Part shown: positions 60,603 through 64,000 of the stretch, one piece after another
How the letters are laid out: every line of letters starts with the position of its first letter
How positions within the stretch are numbered: position 1 is the stretch's first letter
NCBI RefSeq assembly: GCF_900496965.1
Contig: NZ_UFQB01000002.1
Span: forward strand, 310,001 to 374,000
DNA: 64,000 nucleotides
Source of the DNA: Achromobacter agilis
GTDB taxonomy: Bacteria; Pseudomonadota; Gammaproteobacteria; Burkholderiales; Burkholderiaceae_B
Reading direction: 5' to 3'
Position numbers and translations under genes: made by a program
Notes under the pieces: generated by a model
Told to the model about the DNA's origin: nothing
Database searches by the model: none
The model's input: the letters and a program-made list of their open reading frames with translations, nothing else

Positions 60603-61028
60603 ATGATGAAAACCACCCTGACCTGCGCCCTGACGCTTGCCCTGCTTGCCGGTTGCGCCCCTTCCCAGACCCGCTCCGGCCTCGGCGCCCCCCCCGACGG
60701 CCACACCGCCCGCAACTCCCTGGATTGGCCCGGCAGCTATGAAGGCACCCTGCCCTGCGCCGACTGCCCCGGCATCCGCACCCGGCTGACCTTGGAGCAG
60801 GACGGCCGCTACGAAAGACAGACCCAGTACCTGGACCGCGAGCCGCAGCCCGAAGTCGTGACGGGAAGCTTCAGCTGGGAATCCGACGGCAGCACGATCC
60901 GGTTGGATGCGTCGGGCGACAGCCAGCGCTATTTCGTCGGCGAAAACCAGGTGACCATGCTGTACCGCGACGGCACGCGCCCCACCGGCCCGCTCGCCCC
61001 GCACTACATCCTGCGCCGCGCGCAGTAG
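60603..61028 (+). CDS. NlpE-like copper-resistance lipoprotein
   Basis: A 141-residue outer-membrane lipoprotein. The lipobox LAGC gives Cys18; the mature part begins CAPSQTR. The NlpE N-domain pattern is clear: WPGSYEGTLPCADCPGIRTRLTL with CxxC at Cys53/Cys56, and GSFSWESDGSTIRLD. NlpE monitors envelope stress and copper and signals through Cpx. Here the C-terminal domain of full-length NlpE is absent. Confidence 0.87.
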   Translation: MMKTTLTCALTLALLAGCAPSQTRSGLGAPPDGHTARNSLDWPGSYEGTLPCADCPGIRTRLTLEQDGRYERQTQYLDREPQPEVVTGSFSWESDGSTIRLDASGDSQRYFVGENQVTMLYRDGTRPTGPLAPHYILRRAQ

Positions 61029-61113
61029 CCGGCCGCGCAAGACGCGCGCTTCCGGCTATGCTTGCCGCTATGCCCGCGCCTTCGGCGCGGCCCCTCCCGC
61101 CAAGAAGGAAACC

Positions 61114-61863
61114 ATGAAGACCGACCACGAGCTGCTCTCCGCCTTCGCCCCGACGGGCACGCTGCGCGCCTCCATCAATCTGGGCAATCCCATCCTTGCC
61201 AATACCGACCCCGCCACCGGGCGGCCCGGCGGCGTCTCGGTGGACCTGGCCACGGAACTTGCGCGGCGCCTGCAGGTGGAGCTGGAACTGGTGGTGTTCA
61301 AGTCCGCCGGCGAATCCGTCAACGCGGTGGCCGCCGAGCAGGCGGACGTGGGCTTCTTTGCCATCGATCCGCTACGCGGCGAACAAATCGCCTTTACCGC
61401 GCCCTATGTGGTTATCGAAGGCGCGTACCTGGTCCGGCAGGACTCCTCGATAACCGCCATGGACGAAGTGGACCGCAAGGGGCAGCGCGTGGTGGTCGGC
61501 AAGGGCAGCGCCTACGATCTCTACCTGACGCGCGAGCTCAAGCAGGCGGAGATCTTCCGCGCGCCGACGTCGCCCGCCGTGGTCGACACCTTCCTGCAAG
61601 AGAACATGGAAGTCGCCGCCGGCGTGAAGCAGCAATTGCAGGCGGATGCGCAGCGCCTGGGCGGCCTGCGCCTCCTGGACGGCCATTTCATGCTGATCCG
61701 CCAGGCCATGGGCGTGCCCAAGAGCCGCGGCGACAAGGCCAGCGCCTACCTTGGCGCGTTCGTGGAAGCCATGAAGAAATCGGGCTTCGTGGCCGAAGCG
61801 CTGGCGCGCCACCAGATCCAGGGCGCGGCCGTGGCGCCGCTGGAACCGGCGCCCGGCGCCTGA
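61114..61863 (+). CDS. Solute-binding protein family 3-like protein without signal peptide
   Basis: A 249-residue protein of the amino-acid binding protein fold (family 3): GTLRASINLGNPILANTDP, PGGVSVDLATELARRLQVE, ADVGFFAIDPLRGEQIAFTAPYV and GKGSAYDLYL. The N-terminus MKTDHELLSAFAPTG has no signal peptide or hydrophobic segment, and the in-frame codons upstream code for none. It may be cytoplasmic, or a start further upstream may be missed. The function is unknown; no ABC partners are near. Confidence 0.82.
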   Translation: MKTDHELLSAFAPTGTLRASINLGNPILANTDPATGRPGGVSVDLATELARRLQVELELVVFKSAGESVNAVAAEQADVGFFAIDPLRGEQIAFTAPYVVIEGAYLVRQDSSITAMDEVDRKGQRVVVGKGSAYDLYLTRELKQAEIFRAPTSPAVVDTFLQENMEVAAGVKQQLQADAQRLGGLRLLDGHFMLIRQAMGVPKSRGDKASAYLGAFVEAMKKSGFVAEALARHQIQGAAVAPLEPAPGA

Positions 61864-61879
61864 ACGCGCGGCGGCGGCC

Positions 61880-63520
61880 CTAGCCGCCGTCCCGCAGCAT
61901 TTCCCGCAGGCGGAATTTCTGTACCTTGCCGGTCGGCGTGCTGGGCAGGCTGTCGCGCACCTCCAGCCGTTCCGGGATGTACTGCAGCGCCACGCCATGC
62001 CCCTTCAGAAAATCCACCAGCCCGGGCAGCTCCAGGGCGCAGCCGGGCTTGAGCGTGACCACGGCGCACGCCCGTTCACCCAGGCGCTCGTCCGGATAGG
62101 CCACGATCGCCGCCTGGCCGATGGCCGGATGCCGATACAGCAGGGACTCGATTTCAACCACCGGGATGTTCTCGCCGCCGCGGATGATCACGTCCTTGCT
62201 GCGTCCGGTGATGCGCAGATAACCCTGTTCGTCGATGCGGGCCATGTCACCGGTATCGAACCAGCCCTCGGCGTCGGTTGCGTTCAGCTGGGGCCGCTTC
62301 AGATAGCCGCCGAAGTTGGAGCAGGAACGCAGCCACAAATTGCCCACCACGCCGGCGGGCTGCGCCGCGCCGGACGCGTCCACCACCTTGATCTCGACGC
62401 CTGGCAGCGGGCAGCCGTCGCTGGTGTAGGCGCGGACGTCGTCATCTTGCGGCCGGGTCAGCGTGACCGCGCCGTTTTCCGTCATGCCCCACGCGGAAAT
62501 GATCTTCGCCCCCAGCACCTGCCGAGCCTGCTCCACCAGCGGGCCCGGAATCGGCGCGCCCGCGCACAGGAAGGTGCGCAGCGTGGGCACGCCCTGCCCC
62601 GACTGCGCGACCTCGCGCGCCAGGTCCGTCAGAAACGGCGTGGACGCCATGCTGAACGTTGCCCCGTGCTCGCGGATCAGGCCGGCCGCGGCGGCGGGGT
62701 TCCAGACGTCCAGCGTTACCGCTTCGCAGCCCAGGTAGAGCGGCATCATCAAGCCGTACATGAAGCCGGTCTGGTGCGCCATCGGCGATCCCATCAGCAC
62801 CACGTCGTCCGCGCCCAGCCCCAGGCGGTCGGCATACGCGGCGATGTTGGAGAACGTGGTGTTGGCCGTGTGCATTACACCCTTGGGCTCGCCGGTGGTG
62901 CCGGACGTGTAGATCAGTTGCGTAACGTCGTCCGGCCCCGGCCGTGAGCGGCCGAGGATATCGCGCGCGCCGGCTTCCGCTTCCCAGCGGGGTTCAGCCA
63001 GCAGCGCTTCGAAACTGCCGGGACCGGGGCCGCCCACCGCGATCACGCGCTCCAGGTTCGGCAGATCGGCGCGCAAGCCTTCGGCCATCGCGGGATAGTC
63101 GAAACCGCGGAACCGCTGCGGCACGATGAAAACGCGCGCCTCGCCATGGCGCAGCATGAAAGACAGCTCGCGCTGCCGGAAGATGTGCATCAACGGGTTC
63201 ATCACGGCGCCGATGCGCGAGCACGCCAGGTAGGTCACGACGAATTGCCAGCCGTTGGGCAACTGGCAGGCCACCACATCGCCCGCCCCGACGCCGAGCT
63301 TCACAAGCCCCACCGCCACCCGGTCGGCCATGCCCGCCAGTTCGCGATACGTGAAGCGCCTGACGTCCGCACTGTCGGTATGCACGGCCGTCAGCGCCGG
63401 CTTGTCGGGGTGCGACGCCACGCCCCGGTCCAGGAAGTCATTGATGGTGCGGTCCCGCCACCAGCCGCGCGCAACGCTTTGCTGCCGTCTCGGCGCAATC
63501 AGTACAGCATCGAATTCCAT
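61880..63520 (-). CDS. aliA: Acyl-CoA ligase, cyclohexanecarboxylate-CoA ligase-like
   Basis: A 546-residue AMP-binding enzyme that activates a carboxylic acid with ATP and CoA. The P-loop is TSGTTGEPKG near 185-194, the adenylation motif follows as WGMTENGAVTL-like segment, and GRSKDVIIRGGENIPV and the C-terminal TGKVQKFRLREML are present. The N-terminus MEFDAVLIAPRRQQSVARGWWRDRTINDF-type pattern is that of AliA-like ligases. It lies 31 bases downstream of an acyl-CoA dehydrogenase (AliB-like), which supports an alicyclic or related acid. The substrate assignment is inference. Confidence 0.8.
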   Translation of the reverse strand: MEFDAVLIAPRRQQSVARGWWRDRTINDFLDRGVASHPDKPALTAVHTDSADVRRFTYRELAGMADRVAVGLVKLGVGAGDVVACQLPNGWQFVVTYLACSRIGAVMNPLMHIFRQRELSFMLRHGEARVFIVPQRFRGFDYPAMAEGLRADLPNLERVIAVGGPGPGSFEALLAEPRWEAEAGARDILGRSRPGPDDVTQLIYTSGTTGEPKGVMHTANTTFSNIAAYADRLGLGADDVVLMGSPMAHQTGFMYGLMMPLYLGCEAVTLDVWNPAAAAGLIREHGATFSMASTPFLTDLAREVAQSGQGVPTLRTFLCAGAPIPGPLVEQARQVLGAKIISAWGMTENGAVTLTRPQDDDVRAYTSDGCPLPGVEIKVVDASGAAQPAGVVGNLWLRSCSNFGGYLKRPQLNATDAEGWFDTGDMARIDEQGYLRITGRSKDVIIRGGENIPVVEIESLLYRHPAIGQAAIVAYPDERLGERACAVVTLKPGCALELPGLVDFLKGHGVALQYIPERLEVRDSLPSTPTGKVQKFRLREMLRDGG

Positions 63521-63551
63521 GTTTTTCTCTCCGATGGTATCCAGGCCGGCT

Positions 63552-64000
63552 TCAGGCCGGCACCGCCTCGCGCCCGGCCCGGGTGCGCGCAATGATGGTC
63601 TTCATGATCTGCGCCGTGCCATCTCCGATCTGGAAGCCCAGCACATCGCGCAGGCGCTGCTCCATGACGCCGCGGTCGTAGCCGCCGTGGCCGAACGTCA
63701 ACAGGCATTGGTGCACCACGTCGTAGGCCAGCTTCGGCCCCCACCACTTGCACATGGCGGCCTGCGCGCTATGCGGCAGCCGGCGGTCTTTCAGCCACAG
63801 GGTCTGCAGGCACAGCAGGCGCGCAGCCTCGACCTGGGTTTCGCCTTCGGCCAGCGGATGCGACACGCCCTGGAACGCCGACAAGGGCTTGCCGAAAGCC
63901 TCGCGCTGCGCCGCGTGCGCCCAGGTCTCGTCCAGCGCGGCCCGCGCAACGGCCAGCACCTGCAGGCCGATCAGCGCGCGCGAATAATCGAAGCCCTGCA
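63552..64000 (-). CDS. aliB: Acyl-CoA dehydrogenase (5' part beyond window)
   Basis: The last 148 codons of an acyl-CoA dehydrogenase; the rest lies beyond base 64000. Recognisable are HAAQREAFGKPLSAFQGVSH, AMCKWWGPKLAYDVVHQCLLTFGHGGYDRG and the C-terminal LGFQIGDGTAQIMKTIIAR, with the FAD-binding and helical end of the family. The adjoining ligase gene lies 31 bases downstream. Assignment to AliB is by partner and overall character, not by a specific residue. Confidence 0.8.
   Translation of the reverse strand, partial: QGFDYSRALIGLQVLAVARAALDETWAHAAQREAFGKPLSAFQGVSHPLAEGETQVEAARLLCLQTLWLKDRRLPHSAQAAMCKWWGPKLAYDVVHQCLLTFGHGGYDRGVMEQRLRDVLGFQIGDGTAQIMKTIIARTRAGREAVPA

Overview
The window is GC-rich, densely coding DNA from a betaproteobacterium, most likely family Alcaligenaceae (Bordetella or Achromobacter type). 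Three points support this: three tripartite-tricarboxylate (Bug/TctC) binding proteins sit beside catabolic genes, the gene complement is rich in LysR, IclR, GntR and TetR regulators next to aromatic catabolism genes, and the hpnCDE, clpB, fnr and iron-siderophore genes look like that family. This placement is inference from protein character; no rRNA or tRNA is present. No insertion sequence, prophage or CRISPR array was seen.

Layout. 1-4841: homoprotocatechuate (4-hydroxyphenylacetate) meta-cleavage genes. hpaE runs left and off the edge; a fused hpaF-hpaG1, then hpaG2, hpaH and hpaI run right. Two matched operators lie in the divergent promoter region. 4855-10713: small catabolic modules with LysR regulators (MBL-fold hydrolase, Bug protein and alpha/beta hydrolase; a tautomerase; an SDR). 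10845-16078: alanine racemase with a clear terminator, squalene-forming hpnCDE, the fluoride channel crcB and an HdeD-like protein. 16214-20675: a probably Fur-controlled operon of PepSY helix protein, DUF2271 protein, DUF4198 protein, ApbE flavin transferase and a membrane flavodoxin reductase; the DUF2271 protein carries a flavinylation-type motif. 20717-24278: N-acyl-D-amino acid deacylase, Bug protein and LysR. 24316-24507: a cluster of GTGTCWGACAC palindromes. 24542-27908: a split homologue of the Tm-1 two-domain family with an SRPBCC protein and a TetR regulator.

27944-36646: the most interesting block. An IclR regulator diverges from a seven-gene run: a phosphonate-monoester-hydrolase/sulfatase, a Bug protein, both subunits of a hydroquinone 1,2-dioxygenase, an aldehyde dehydrogenase, an intradiol dioxygenase and a Rieske ferredoxin; a convergent GntR regulator closes it. 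The order suggests uptake and hydrolysis of an ester that releases hydroquinone, followed by ring cleavage to maleylacetate. 36818-43668: class II aldolase, dipeptide-type ABC importer and a GhrA-like dehydrogenase.

43698-53310: clpB with a sigma-32 type promoter and a strong terminator, a gamma-glutamylcyclotransferase-like gene, an Fnr regulator, a secreted hydrolase, an ArsR-SRPBCC-DUF899-membrane operon, a 2Fe-2S ferredoxin, a NUDIX hydrolase and an Hsp70-like protein. 53394-58191: siderophore uptake (TonB receptor, cupin, MFS permease) with a perfect Fur palindrome, an 18-bp direct repeat and an AraC regulator. 58284-64000: small proteins, a cysteine-hydrolase remnant, GNAT, OsmC, an NlpE-like lipoprotein, an unsecreted solute-binding-like protein and an acyl-CoA ligase/dehydrogenase pair that runs off the right edge.

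Intergenic gaps are short. None exceeds about 300 bases; the longest are 24279-24541 (repeats) and 58617-58860 (nothing recognised).
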